NCBI GenBank assembly: GCA_947652665.1
Contig: CANTDZ010000003.1
Coordinates: 1-51,921, forward strand
Length of the DNA stretch: 51,921 nucleotides
From: an uncultured Clostridia bacterium
GTDB lineage: Bacteria; Bacillota; Clostridia; Oscillospirales; Acutalibacteraceae
Direction of reading: 5' to 3'
The notes beneath the pieces were generated by a model. The model was not told the origin of the DNA. It was given only the letters and a program-made list of their open reading frames with translations, and ran no database searches. Shown here one piece after another: positions 26,133-33,621 of this stretch (the stretch's first letter is position 1; the number at the start of each line of letters is the position of its first letter). Position numbers and translations under genes: made by a program.

Positions 26133-26161
26133 ATTATACAGCATATTCTTACAATTGGGAA
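26133..26161 (-). promoter_or_regulatory. Probable promoter of the amino-acid ABC operon
   Basis: On the minus strand: TTCCCA (26161-26156), 17 nt, TATAAT (26138-26133). The -35 is only a 4/6 match, which is consistent with an activated promoter. It lies ~45 nt before the SBP start. Confidence 0.6.
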
Positions 26162-26186
26162 GGGGTAAAATGCGGAATTTCCCCGA

Positions 26187-26212
26187 TTTTATACACATAG
26201 TTTTGTATAAAA
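26187..26212. promoter_or_regulatory. 26-bp dyad, candidate operator
   Basis: A perfect 9-bp inverted repeat, TTTTATACA (26187-26195) and TGTATAAAA (26204-26212), with an 8-nt spacer, lies in the divergent intergenic region between the amino-acid transporter and the MerR gene. It is ~25 nt upstream of the transporter -35. No T-tract follows, so it is more likely a protein-binding site than a terminator. The cognate regulator is unknown. Confidence 0.55.
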
Positions 26213-26249
26213 ATACAACCACTTCCGTTTTCGACGGCTTCCGGGCCGG

Positions 26250-26279
26250 TTGACAAACCAAAAAGCAAGTGCCTATAAT
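26250..26279 (+). promoter_or_regulatory. Promoter of the MerR gene
   Basis: TTGACA (26250-26255), an 18-nt spacer and TATAAT (26274-26279), 32 nt before ATG 26312. Both hexamers are consensus. Confidence 0.85.
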
Positions 26280-26311
26280 GGAAATAAGAAAATCAAAAGG
26301 GGGATGGGCAC

Positions 26312-26704
26312 ATGAAAGGATATACCATATCGCAGGTGGCGGAGAGGTTCGGGCTGGAGCCGCACACCCTGCGTTTCTATGAAAAAGAGGGCATCATTTC
26401 GCCGGGCCGCACGCCCAGCGGCATCCGGACGTACTCGGAGGAGGACATCGGCCAGCTGGAGACGGCCCTGTGCCTCAAGAGTACGGGGATGCCCCTTAAA
26501 GAAATCAAGCGCTATTTCCAGCTGGTAGCCGAGGGGGATTCCACCCTGGACCAGCGCCTGGAAATCTTCCTGGAGCACCGGGAACGGGTGATCGGGGAGA
26601 TGGCGACCATGGAAAAATATCTGCAAAAAATAGACCATAAGATCGAATGGTACAGCGGCTTTTTGGCGGAGAAAAAAGGGGAAAACACGGAAAAATATGA
26701 ATAA
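26312..26704 (+). CDS. MerR family transcriptional regulator
   Basis: 130 aa, AAAGGGGG before ATG 26312. N-terminal winged helix (YTISQVAERFGL, HTLRFYEKEGII, GIRTYSEEDI) followed by a long coiled-coil dimerisation helix. The pattern LRFYEKEGII and K-E-I-K-R-Y resembles the AdhR-type subgroup that controls aldehyde or aldo-keto reductase genes. No cysteine cluster for metal sensing is seen. The aldo-keto reductase at 33 kb carries a MerR-type operator, so it is a possible target (inference). Confidence 0.88.
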   Translation: MKGYTISQVAERFGLEPHTLRFYEKEGIISPGRTPSGIRTYSEEDIGQLETALCLKSTGMPLKEIKRYFQLVAEGDSTLDQRLEIFLEHRERVIGEMATMEKYLQKIDHKIEWYSGFLAEKKGENTEKYE

Positions 26705-26719
26705 ATTGTAACGCAACTA

Positions 26720-26748
26720 TTGCTTTTTTATAAAGGACAAGCTATACT
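26720..26748 (+). promoter_or_regulatory. Promoter of the purine permease gene
   Basis: TTGCTT (26720-26725), 17 nt, TATACT (26743-26748), 50 nt before the TTG start. I looked for the conserved purine-riboswitch core in the short leader and did not find it. Confidence 0.65.
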
Positions 26749-26798
26749 ATCTGTATAAGCCCTACCACTCAAAAAAATCTTAAGGAGAGTGAGTTGCG

Positions 26799-28175
26799 TT
26801 GGAAAAGATCGTCAAGTTCTTTAAGCTCAAGGAGCATGGCACCGACGTGAAGACGGAAGTCATCGCCGGTATTACCACGTTCCTGTCCATGGCCTACATC
26901 CTGGCCGTGAACCCCAGTATGCTGGCGGCGGCCGGTATGGACCAGGGGGCGGTGTTTACCGCCACGGCTGTGTCCGCGGCCTTTGCTACCATCATTATGG
27001 GCGTGTTCGCTAACTACCCCGTGGCCCTGGCTTCCGGCATGGGCCTGAATGCCTACTTTGCCTACACCGTGTGCCCCATGGTGGCGGAAATGGGCATTAC
27101 CGACCCCTGGAAGGTGGCCCTGACCGCTATTTTGGTGGAAGGCATCATCTTCATCATCCTGTCCATCTTCAAGTTCCGCGAGACCCTGGTGAACTCCGTG
27201 CCTGCCAACCTGAAATATGGCATTTCCGCTGGCATCGGCCTGTTCATCGCTTTCGTGGGCCTGCAGGGCTCCGGCTTCGTTTCCGATGATATGTCTACCC
27301 TGGTAGCCCTGGGCAACGTGGGCTCCCCCCAGGTGATTCTGGCTTTCGTGGGCCTGCTGCTCATCGGCATCATGTGGCATTTCAAGATCAAGGGCGCTAT
27401 CCTGTGGGGCATCCTGGCTACCTGGGTGCTGGGCATCCTGGCCCAGCTTACCGGCTGGTATGCGGTCAACCCCGAGGCAGGCGTTTACTCCCTCATCCCC
27501 GATTTCAGCGGCGGCTTCCTGCCCCCGTCCCTGGCCCCCACCTTCTTCCAGTTTGATTTCAGCTTTGTGGCCGGGCACTTGGTCAACTTTGCGGCCATCG
27601 TCTTCGCCTTCCTGTTTGTTGACCTGTTCGACACCGTAGGCACCCTCATCGGCGTAGCCGACCAGGGCGGCCTGCTGACCAAGGACGGCAAGCTGCCCAA
27701 GGCAGGCGCGGCCCTTATGAGCGATGCTGTCGGCACCGTGGCGGGCTCCGTGCTGGGCACCTCTACCGTTACCAGCTACGTGGAATCTACCGCCGGCGTG
27801 GCCGAGGGCGGCCGCACAGGCCTTACTGCCGTATCCAGTGCAGTGATGTTTATCCTGGCCCTGTTCCTGTCCCCGATCTTCCTGGCCATCCCCAGCTTTG
27901 CCACGACCCCGGCGCTGCTGTTCGTGGGCCTGCTGATGATGAAGTCTGTTTTGAAGATGAAGTTTGATGGCGACATCGCCGACGTAATGGGCGGCTTCCT
28001 GGCCCTGGTGATGATGCCCTTCTCTTACTCCATCGCCAACGGCATCATGTTTGGCATCCTGGCGTGGGTCCTCCTCAAGGTCTGCACCGGCAAGGCCAAG
28101 GACATCCATCCCGTTATGTGGGTGGCGTTTGCGCTGTTCGTGCTGCGCATCATCACGCTGATTGTCCCGGCGTAA
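26799..28175 (+). CDS. NCS2 family purine permease (adenine/guanine/hypoxanthine type)
   Basis: 458 aa, TTG start ~9 nt after AAGGAGAG. AzgA/PbuG subfamily: KTEVIAGITTFLSMAYILAVNP at the N-terminus, YPVALASGMGLNAYFAYTV, DLFDTVGTLIGVADQGG and TSTVTSYVES in the substrate-site half. Twelve to fourteen membrane helices. It imports a purine base by proton symport. The substrate (guanine/hypoxanthine or adenine) cannot be fixed from this sequence. Confidence 0.92.
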   Translation: MEKIVKFFKLKEHGTDVKTEVIAGITTFLSMAYILAVNPSMLAAAGMDQGAVFTATAVSAAFATIIMGVFANYPVALASGMGLNAYFAYTVCPMVAEMGITDPWKVALTAILVEGIIFIILSIFKFRETLVNSVPANLKYGISAGIGLFIAFVGLQGSGFVSDDMSTLVALGNVGSPQVILAFVGLLLIGIMWHFKIKGAILWGILATWVLGILAQLTGWYAVNPEAGVYSLIPDFSGGFLPPSLAPTFFQFDFSFVAGHLVNFAAIVFAFLFVDLFDTVGTLIGVADQGGLLTKDGKLPKAGAALMSDAVGTVAGSVLGTSTVTSYVESTAGVAEGGRTGLTAVSSAVMFILALFLSPIFLAIPSFATTPALLFVGLLMMKSVLKMKFDGDIADVMGGFLALVMMPFSYSIANGIMFGILAWVLLKVCTGKAKDIHPVMWVAFALFVLRIITLIVPA

Positions 28176-28195
28176 AAAATATTTTTCCCGGCATA

Positions 28196-28224
28196 TTGCA
28201 AAATGCGTCAAACCGTGATAAGAT
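28196..28224 (+). promoter_or_regulatory. Promoter upstream of the first MATE gene
   Basis: TTGCAA (28196-28201), 17 nt, TAAGAT (28219-28224), with TG one base before the -10 (extended -10). Transcription from it would start near 28231 and run straight into the hairpin at 28243-28281. Confidence 0.6.
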
Positions 28225-28242
28225 AGCGGTGCACGCGAAAAA

Positions 28243-28281
28243 AGCGGCGGAAGCAGGACCTCCTGCTTGCGCTGTTTTTTT
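28243..28281 (+). terminator. Rho-independent terminator, possibly acting as a leader attenuator
   Basis: AGCG (28243-28246) pairs with CGCT (28270-28273), and AAGCAGG (28251-28257) with CCTGCTT (28262-28268) around a 4-nt loop. A run of seven T (28275-28281) follows. It ends the purine permease transcript, but it also lies between the promoter above and the MATE start at 28311. Confidence 0.8.
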
Positions 28282-28310
28282 GCATAAAATGTTTTTCTTC
28301 GGAGGGTCTT

Positions 28311-29678
28311 ATGGCACAACGGATACGCAGTATGACAGAAGGGAGCCCCACCCGGCTGCTGATTTCTTTTGCGCTGCCGCTGATGGTGGGCAACGTGTTC
28401 CAGCAGCTGTACACGGTGGTGGACACGGCCGTGGTCGGCCAGGTGGTAGGCGTGGGGGCGCTGGCGTCCCTGGGCGCGGCGGACTGGCTCAACTGGCTGG
28501 TGCTCAGCGTGGTGCAGGGGTTTGCCCAGGGGTTCGCCATTTTGATGGCCCAGTATTTTGGTGCCAAGGATAACCGGCAGCTTTCGCGCTCTATTGGGGT
28601 GTCCACGACGCTGTGCGCCATAGCGGCCGTGCTGATGCTGCTGATCAGCCAGGTGGCCATCGTCCCGGCGCTGCGGGTGCTCAACACGCCGGACGACATC
28701 ATCGGCGGCTCCATCTTGTACCTGCGGATTATTTTCGGGGGCATCCCCATTGTGGCGGCCTATAACCTGCTGGCGTCCATCCTGCGGGCCCTGGGGGACA
28801 GCAAGACGCCCCTCTACGCCGTGGTGGTGGCCACGGTGGTCAACATTGCCCTGGACCTGTTTTTGGTCATGGGCCTGCACTGGGGCATTGCGGGAGCGGC
28901 CGTGGCAACGGTGTTCTCCCAGGCGGTGTCCATGGTGTATTGTTACATAAACGTGCGGAAAATCCGCATCATCCAGCTGGAAAAATCCGACTTCCGCCTC
29001 CAGCGCGACATGGTAGGGACGCTTTTGCGGCTGGGCTCGCCGGTAGCGCTGCAAAATGCCATCATCTCCGTGGGGGGCATGGTGGTGCAGTCGGTGATAA
29101 ACCGCTATGGGATGCTGTTCATTGCCGGCTTTACGGCGACCAACAAGCTTTACGGCATCCTGGAGATCGCCGCCACCTCCTACGGCTACGCGGTGACCTC
29201 TTATGTGGGGCAGAATTTGGGCGCGAAGCTCTTAAAGCGCATTAAGTCCGGTATGAAGTCGGCGGCTTTTGTAGCGCTGGCCACTTCGGTGGTGATCGCC
29301 GCCGCCATGCTCCTTTTAGGCAAATTGATTTTAGGCCTGTTCATCTCCGGCACGCCGGAGGAAATCGAGGCTTCCATGGCCATTGCGTACCATTATTTGG
29401 CCATTATGAGCGTCGCCCTGCCGGTACTTTATATGTTGTATATTTACCGTTCGGCGCTGATGGGGATGGGCGACACCGTGATCCCCATGGCATCGGGCTT
29501 TGTAGAAATGGCGCTGCGCATCGGGATCGTGTTCATCCTGCCCCTGTTCATTGGGCAGGAGGGCGTCTTCTATGCAGAGATCGCGGCGTGGGCCGGAGCG
29601 GCTATTTTGCTGGCCATCGGCTACTATGTGCGCATACACGGAATAAGCAGGAGGTGGGAGCATGGAGCAGAAAATTAA
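28311..29678 (+). CDS. MATE family efflux transporter (copy 1)
   Basis: 455 aa, GGAGGG before ATG 28311. Twelve hydrophobic helices in two MatE halves. The N-half contains MVGNVFQQLYTVVDTAVVGQ, the hallmark of the NorM/DinF-like clostridial group, and the C-half ends with a basic tail. It should export cationic drugs or metabolites by Na+ or H+ antiport. Its stop overlaps the next MATE gene by 17 nt. Substrate unknown. Confidence 0.9.
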   Translation: MAQRIRSMTEGSPTRLLISFALPLMVGNVFQQLYTVVDTAVVGQVVGVGALASLGAADWLNWLVLSVVQGFAQGFAILMAQYFGAKDNRQLSRSIGVSTTLCAIAAVLMLLISQVAIVPALRVLNTPDDIIGGSILYLRIIFGGIPIVAAYNLLASILRALGDSKTPLYAVVVATVVNIALDLFLVMGLHWGIAGAAVATVFSQAVSMVYCYINVRKIRIIQLEKSDFRLQRDMVGTLLRLGSPVALQNAIISVGGMVVQSVINRYGMLFIAGFTATNKLYGILEIAATSYGYAVTSYVGQNLGAKLLKRIKSGMKSAAFVALATSVVIAAAMLLLGKLILGLFISGTPEEIEASMAIAYHYLAIMSVALPVLYMLYIYRSALMGMGDTVIPMASGFVEMALRIGIVFILPLFIGQEGVFYAEIAAWAGAAILLAIGYYVRIHGISRRWEHGAEN

Positions 29679-31020
29679 AACCAACAGCATCACCGAAGGC
29701 GTGATCTGGAAGCAGCTGCTGGTGTTCTTTTTCCCGATTTTGATCGGCACGTTTTTCCAGCAGCTTTACAATACGGTGGATACGATTATTGTGGGCCAGT
29801 ACGTGGGTACCCAGGCCCTGGCGGCGGTGGGCACGACCGGCACGCTCATTAACCTGTTGGTGGGGTTCTTTGTGGGCCTGTCCTCGGGCGCGACCGTCAT
29901 TATCTCCCAATACTTTGGCGGCGGGGACTGGAGGAACCTGTCTAAGGCCGTGCACACGTCCATTGCGCTGGCGCTGGCCGGAGGGCTGGTCATTATGGTG
30001 CTGGGCCTGCTGACAGGCCGGGCGTGCCTGGGGATTTTGGGCGTTCCCGACGAGATCATCGAGGACGCGCTGTTATACCTGAACATTTATTATGGGGGTA
30101 TCCTTTTCTGCATGATCTACAACGTGGGTACCGGCGTCCTGCGCGCCATCGGCGACAGCAAGATGCCCCTGTACGTGCTCATCGTGTGCTGCCTGGTGAA
30201 CATTGTGCTGGACCTGCTGTTCGTGGTGTCCTTCCATTGGGGGGTCATGGGCGTGGCGCTGGCTACGGTGCTGTCCCAGGTGGTCAGCGCGGTGCTCATT
30301 ATGCTGCGGCTCATGTGCACCAAAGAGGGCTACCGGGTGGAGCTCAAGCACATCCGCTTTGACCGGGGCATCCTGAAAAACGTCATAAGGATCGGCCTTC
30401 CGGCAGGTATGCAGTCGGTGGCCTACTCCCTTTCAAACCTGATTATCCAGGCCGGCATCAACTCCTTTGGAACCAGCGTTATTGCTTCTTGGGCGGCCAT
30501 GGGCAAAATCGACGGGTTTATCTGGATGGTCATGGGGGCCTTTGGCATTTCCATTACGACTTTTGTGGGCCAGAACTTCGGCGCAGGCAATTACGACCGG
30601 GTCAAGCGCAGCGTGCGGGTGTGCCTTGCCATGACCTTGGGCGCCATCGTCACCTTAAGCGCCTTGATCCTGATTTTTGCCCGGCCCCTCCTGGGCTTCT
30701 TTACGGGGGACGCGGAGGTCATTGAAATCGGCGCGAACTTCCTGAAAATTATGGGCCCGTCCTACTTCCTGTTCGTGTTCATCGAGATTTTCTCCGGAGC
30801 CATCCGGGGCGCGGGGGAGGCCCTGCAGCCCATGCTCATCACCACCTTTGGGGTGTGCGGCCTGCGCTTTTTGTGGATGCTGTGCGTGGTGCCGGTGTTC
30901 CACACTATGGAGATGGTGGCCATGAACTACCCGGTTTCCTGGCTGATTACAGCCGTTGTTTTCACCGTGTACTATCTGCGCATGAACTGGCTCAAGCGCT
31001 GCATAAAAGCCAAGGTCTGA
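29662..31020 (+). CDS. MATE family efflux transporter (copy 2)
   Basis: 452 aa from ATG 29662, preceded by AGGAGGTGGGAG inside the end of copy 1. Same fold and hallmark (FFQQLYNTVDTIIVGQYVG), with twelve helices. The two proteins are clear relatives but diverged along the whole length, so this is an old duplication or paired acquisition rather than a fresh copy. Translational coupling suggests joint expression. Confidence 0.9.
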   Translation: MEQKIKTNSITEGVIWKQLLVFFFPILIGTFFQQLYNTVDTIIVGQYVGTQALAAVGTTGTLINLLVGFFVGLSSGATVIISQYFGGGDWRNLSKAVHTSIALALAGGLVIMVLGLLTGRACLGILGVPDEIIEDALLYLNIYYGGILFCMIYNVGTGVLRAIGDSKMPLYVLIVCCLVNIVLDLLFVVSFHWGVMGVALATVLSQVVSAVLIMLRLMCTKEGYRVELKHIRFDRGILKNVIRIGLPAGMQSVAYSLSNLIIQAGINSFGTSVIASWAAMGKIDGFIWMVMGAFGISITTFVGQNFGAGNYDRVKRSVRVCLAMTLGAIVTLSALILIFARPLLGFFTGDAEVIEIGANFLKIMGPSYFLFVFIEIFSGAIRGAGEALQPMLITTFGVCGLRFLWMLCVVPVFHTMEMVAMNYPVSWLITAVVFTVYYLRMNWLKRCIKAKV

Positions 31021-31078
31021 ACCTTCCGGCCCCTTCCTGCATAGAATAGCGTGGGGATGGTGGAAGGGAGGTCTTTAT

Positions 31079-31933
31079 TTGGCCGAAATCAAAGCGACAG
31101 GCATCGATATCTCTCAATTCAACGGCGACGTGGACATTGCCGCCCTGCGGGGGAAGGTGGATTTCGTCATCATCCGCTGCGGCTATGGCAGCGACTACGC
31201 GTCCCAGGACGACACCCAGTATCAAGCGAACGTCCAGAAATGCGAGGCCGCCGGGATGCCCTACGGGGTGTACCTGTACTCCTATGCCCGCAACCCGGAT
31301 ATGGCCCGCAGCGAAGCCCGGCACACCTTGCGCCTGCTGGCAGGCCGCAAGCCCCTTTACGGCGTGTGGTACGACGTGGAGGACGTGGCCCTGCCCGAGG
31401 GCGAAACGCTGATCGACGACTGTGTGGCCTACTGCACGGAAATCGAGAAGGCGGGGCTTTACTGCGGCATCTACTCTTCCTTGAGCTGGTGGCAGGGGAG
31501 GCTTTCAAGCCCGCGCCTGAATCCCTACGACAAGTGGGTGGCCCAGTGGAACGATACGCTCAGCTACCCCGGTGCGGGGATGTGGCAGTATTCCAACAGC
31601 GGCGTAATAAACGGCAAGCGGTTCGATATGGACCGGGCTTTCCGGGATTACCCCGCCATCATACAGGGAATGGAGGGGACCGACATGACCCGAGACGAAG
31701 TGGCGAAGCTGGCCCGGGAAGAAGCCCAGGCCGTCTACAATGCCAACGAGCACAAGTACCCCACCCTGTCCTCCCTGCCGGACTGGGCCCGGGCCCCGGT
31801 GGAAGAAGTCTACCGGCGCTTAGGGCTCCTGGGCACGGGGGGCCGGGCGGACGACACCCAGATCAACGCCAGCGAGACGTATGTGCGCACGCTGGTGGTC
31901 ATCGACAAGGTTCTGGAAGAACTGGACAAATAA
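31079..31933 (+). CDS. GH25 lysozyme-like protein (endolysin-type)
   Basis: 284 aa, TTG start 7 nt after GAAGGGAGG. The GH25 muramidase fold opens with TGIDISQFNGDVD, has the catalytic D-x-E in WYDVED and ends with WQYSNSG...FDMD. The last ~75 residues form a separate helical module (VAKLAREEAQ..., LPDWARAPVEEVYRRLGLL) seen in phage endolysins. No signal peptide is present, so release would need a holin or lysis. No other phage gene is adjacent; it may be a domesticated prophage remnant. Confidence 0.85.
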   Translation: MAEIKATGIDISQFNGDVDIAALRGKVDFVIIRCGYGSDYASQDDTQYQANVQKCEAAGMPYGVYLYSYARNPDMARSEARHTLRLLAGRKPLYGVWYDVEDVALPEGETLIDDCVAYCTEIEKAGLYCGIYSSLSWWQGRLSSPRLNPYDKWVAQWNDTLSYPGAGMWQYSNSGVINGKRFDMDRAFRDYPAIIQGMEGTDMTRDEVAKLAREEAQAVYNANEHKYPTLSSLPDWARAPVEEVYRRLGLLGTGGRADDTQINASETYVRTLVVIDKVLEELDK

Positions 31934-31937
31934 AAAG

Positions 31938-31974
31938 GGCACCCGGCTTTTTACGGCTGGGTGCCTGCTTTTTT
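31938..31974 (+). terminator. Rho-independent terminator after the lysozyme gene
   Basis: GGCACCCGGC (31938-31947) pairs with GCTGGGTGCC (31956-31965), and TTTTTT follows at 31969-31974. The A-rich stretch on the left gives a short T-tail for the convergent aldo-keto reductase as well. Confidence 0.85.
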
Positions 31975-31980
31975 ATGGTT

Positions 31981-33102
31981 TTACTCGAAGAGCTCGGCGG
32001 CCTTTTTCAGCGTTTCGATGATCTCGATGTGCTGGGGGCAGTGGCTCTCGCAGTTGCCGCACTGGATGCAGTCGGAGGCCTTGCCGCCGTCCTTTGTCAC
32101 GCGGCCGTACTCGCCCTTGGCGCCCTCCAGGTTGTTGTAGAGGGTGTACTTGTTCATGGTGGTGAAGATGGCCGGGATGTTGATCTTCTGGGGGCAGCCG
32201 TCCACGCAGTACTTGCAGCCGGTGCAGGGGATGGTGGGGATGCTGTCCAGAATCTCCACGGCCTTGCCGATGACTTCGCGCTCGCTGTCGGTGAGGGGCT
32301 TGAAGTCGGCCATGTAGGAGACGTTGTCGTTGAGCTGTGCTTCGTCGGACATACCGGACAGCACGGTGACCACGCCCTCCAAAGACGCGCAGTAGCGCAC
32401 AGCCCAGGAGGGGATGGACATTTCGGGGTTGGCGTCCTTAAAGAGCTTCTGCACCTCGGGGGTCATGGTGGCCAAAGAGCCGCCCTTTACGGGTTCCATG
32501 ATGATAACGGGGACGTTGTGCTTCCGGGCCGTCTCATAGCACAGACGGGACTGCACGCTGTCGCTCTCCCAGTCGGCGTAGTTGATCTGCAGCTGCACGA
32601 ACTCGGCCTCGGGGTGCTTGGTCAGGATGTCGTCCAGCACGTCGGCGGTGTCGTGGAAGGAGAAGCCGATGTGCTTGATCTTGCCTTCTTCCTTCATCTT
32701 CTGGATAAAGCCCCAGGCGCCCAGCTCGTCGGACTTCTTGGCGGTGTCCTTATTGAGGGCGTGGAGCAGATAGAAATCGTAGTACTCGAGGCCCGCCCGG
32801 TCCAGGGACTCCTGGAAGATGGGGGCCATCTGCTCGGGCTCCTTGATGTCGAACATGGGCAGCTTGCTGGCGCACTGGAAGCTCTCGCGGGGGTAGCGGT
32901 CCACTACAGCCTCTTTGAGGGCCACCTCGGACTTGCCGCCGATGTACACATACGCGGTGTCGAAATAGGTGAAGCCCTTCGACATGAACTCATCCACCAT
33001 TTTCTTGGTCTGCTCTATGTCGATTTCCTGGCCCTTCATGGGCAGGCGCATCAAGCCGAAGCCCAGCTTTTTGATGCTTTCTCCTAAGTACTTGTCAGCC
33101 AT
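31981..33102 (-). CDS. Aldo/keto reductase with C-terminal [4Fe-4S] ferredoxin domain
   Basis: 373 aa. Residues 1-~265 are the AKR barrel: LGFGLMRLPM, the active-site D-T-A-Y (Asp/Tyr), the lysine in ASKLPMF and the histidine in FYLLHAL. The C-terminus has two clusters, CTGCKYCVDGCP and CIQCGNCESHCP, for two iron-sulfur centres, typical of clostridial AKR-ferredoxin proteins. Likely a cytoplasmic carbonyl reductase coupled to ferredoxin-type electron transfer; substrate unknown. Expression is probably MerR-controlled (see the operator upstream). Confidence 0.9.
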   Translation of the reverse strand: MADKYLGESIKKLGFGLMRLPMKGQEIDIEQTKKMVDEFMSKGFTYFDTAYVYIGGKSEVALKEAVVDRYPRESFQCASKLPMFDIKEPEQMAPIFQESLDRAGLEYYDFYLLHALNKDTAKKSDELGAWGFIQKMKEEGKIKHIGFSFHDTADVLDDILTKHPEAEFVQLQINYADWESDSVQSRLCYETARKHNVPVIIMEPVKGGSLATMTPEVQKLFKDANPEMSIPSWAVRYCASLEGVVTVLSGMSDEAQLNDNVSYMADFKPLTDSEREVIGKAVEILDSIPTIPCTGCKYCVDGCPQKINIPAIFTTMNKYTLYNNLEGAKGEYGRVTKDGGKASDCIQCGNCESHCPQHIEIIETLKKAAELFE

Positions 33103-33142
33103 TTTGATTTCCTCCCTGGAAATATGTTTGTGTTACTCCCCT

Positions 33143-33173
33143 ATTATAATACTTAAAGTGTGCTTCAAGTCAA
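33143..33173 (-). promoter_or_regulatory. MerR-type promoter/operator of the aldo/keto reductase gene
   Basis: On the minus strand, TTGACT (33173-33168) and TATAAT (33148-33143) are separated by 19 nt, too long for normal activity but typical of MerR-activated promoters. The spacer holds a dyad, ACTTAAAG (33151-33158) and CTTCAAGT (33163-33170) on the plus strand, with one mismatch. This matches the layout of AdhR-like operators. Alternative -10 TATTAT would give a 16-nt spacer. Confidence 0.75.
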
Positions 33174-33228
33174 GACAAGCTTGTGTGAATTGTAAGCCTG
33201 TGTTAAGATTTTTGTCATAAACGCCTGC

Positions 33229-33234
33229 TATACT
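33229..33234 (+). promoter_or_regulatory. Extended -10 promoter of the DUF2752 gene
   Basis: TGCTATACT with -10 TATACT at 33229-33234; no good -35 at normal spacing (TTAAGA at 20 nt). It lies 25 nt before ATG 33259 and ~55 nt from the divergent aldo/keto reductase promoter. Confidence 0.5.
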
Positions 33235-33258
33235 TCTAGATGGAAAGGGGGAGGGGCC

Positions 33259-33621
33259 ATGGAAAAGAAACGCGCCCTGCGTGCCGGGGCCGTACTGCTG
33301 GCGGCAGCTGTTGTGCTCATGGGCATCTATTGGCTGCGGCCCCCCTGCTTGATCTTAAAATATACAGGCTTCACCTGTGCAGGCTGCGGCACCCAGCGTA
33401 TGGTCACCGCGCTGCTGCATGGCGACATGGCAGGAGCTTGGGGGCATAACCCCTTTATGTTTGTATGCCTGCCCGCAGCGGCCCTGTATGCCCTGTGGGA
33501 AGCCCATCGCTATGTACGCGGCAAACGCCCCCTTTACAAGACGAAAGCCGCCCCCATTATCCTGATAGCCGTGCTCTTTGCCGCCTTGGTGTTCGCCGTG
33601 CTGCGCAACTTACAGCACTAA
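33259..33621 (+). CDS. DUF2752 membrane protein
   Basis: 120 aa, GGAAAGGGGGAGG before ATG 33259. Three hydrophobic segments (residues ~9-26, ~66-80 and ~98-115). The DUF2752 signature GFTCAGCGTQRMVTALLHGD...A...NPFMF (interrupted here) is complete with the paired cysteines. Family function is unknown; it often sits beside membrane or secretion genes. Its last 12 nt overlap the convergent sugar kinase. Confidence 0.88.
   Translation: MEKKRALRAGAVLLAAAVVLMGIYWLRPPCLILKYTGFTCAGCGTQRMVTALLHGDMAGAWGHNPFMFVCLPAAALYALWEAHRYVRGKRPLYKTKAAPIILIAVLFAALVFAVLRNLQH

Noticed and set aside
26749-26798. A purine riboswitch before the permease
   Set aside because: The 50-nt leader is too short and lacks the conserved core.
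26769-29054. A 761-codon open frame on the minus strand
   Set aside because: It runs antisense to the purine permease and MATE genes, is His/Gln/Arg-rich with no domain, and arises from GC-rich third positions.
31079-31933. A complete prophage
   Set aside because: Only a lysozyme-type gene is present; no capsid, integrase or portal genes are adjacent.
31051-33087. A 678-codon plus-strand frame
   Set aside because: It crosses the lysozyme gene out of frame and then runs antisense to the aldo/keto reductase; no domain is visible.
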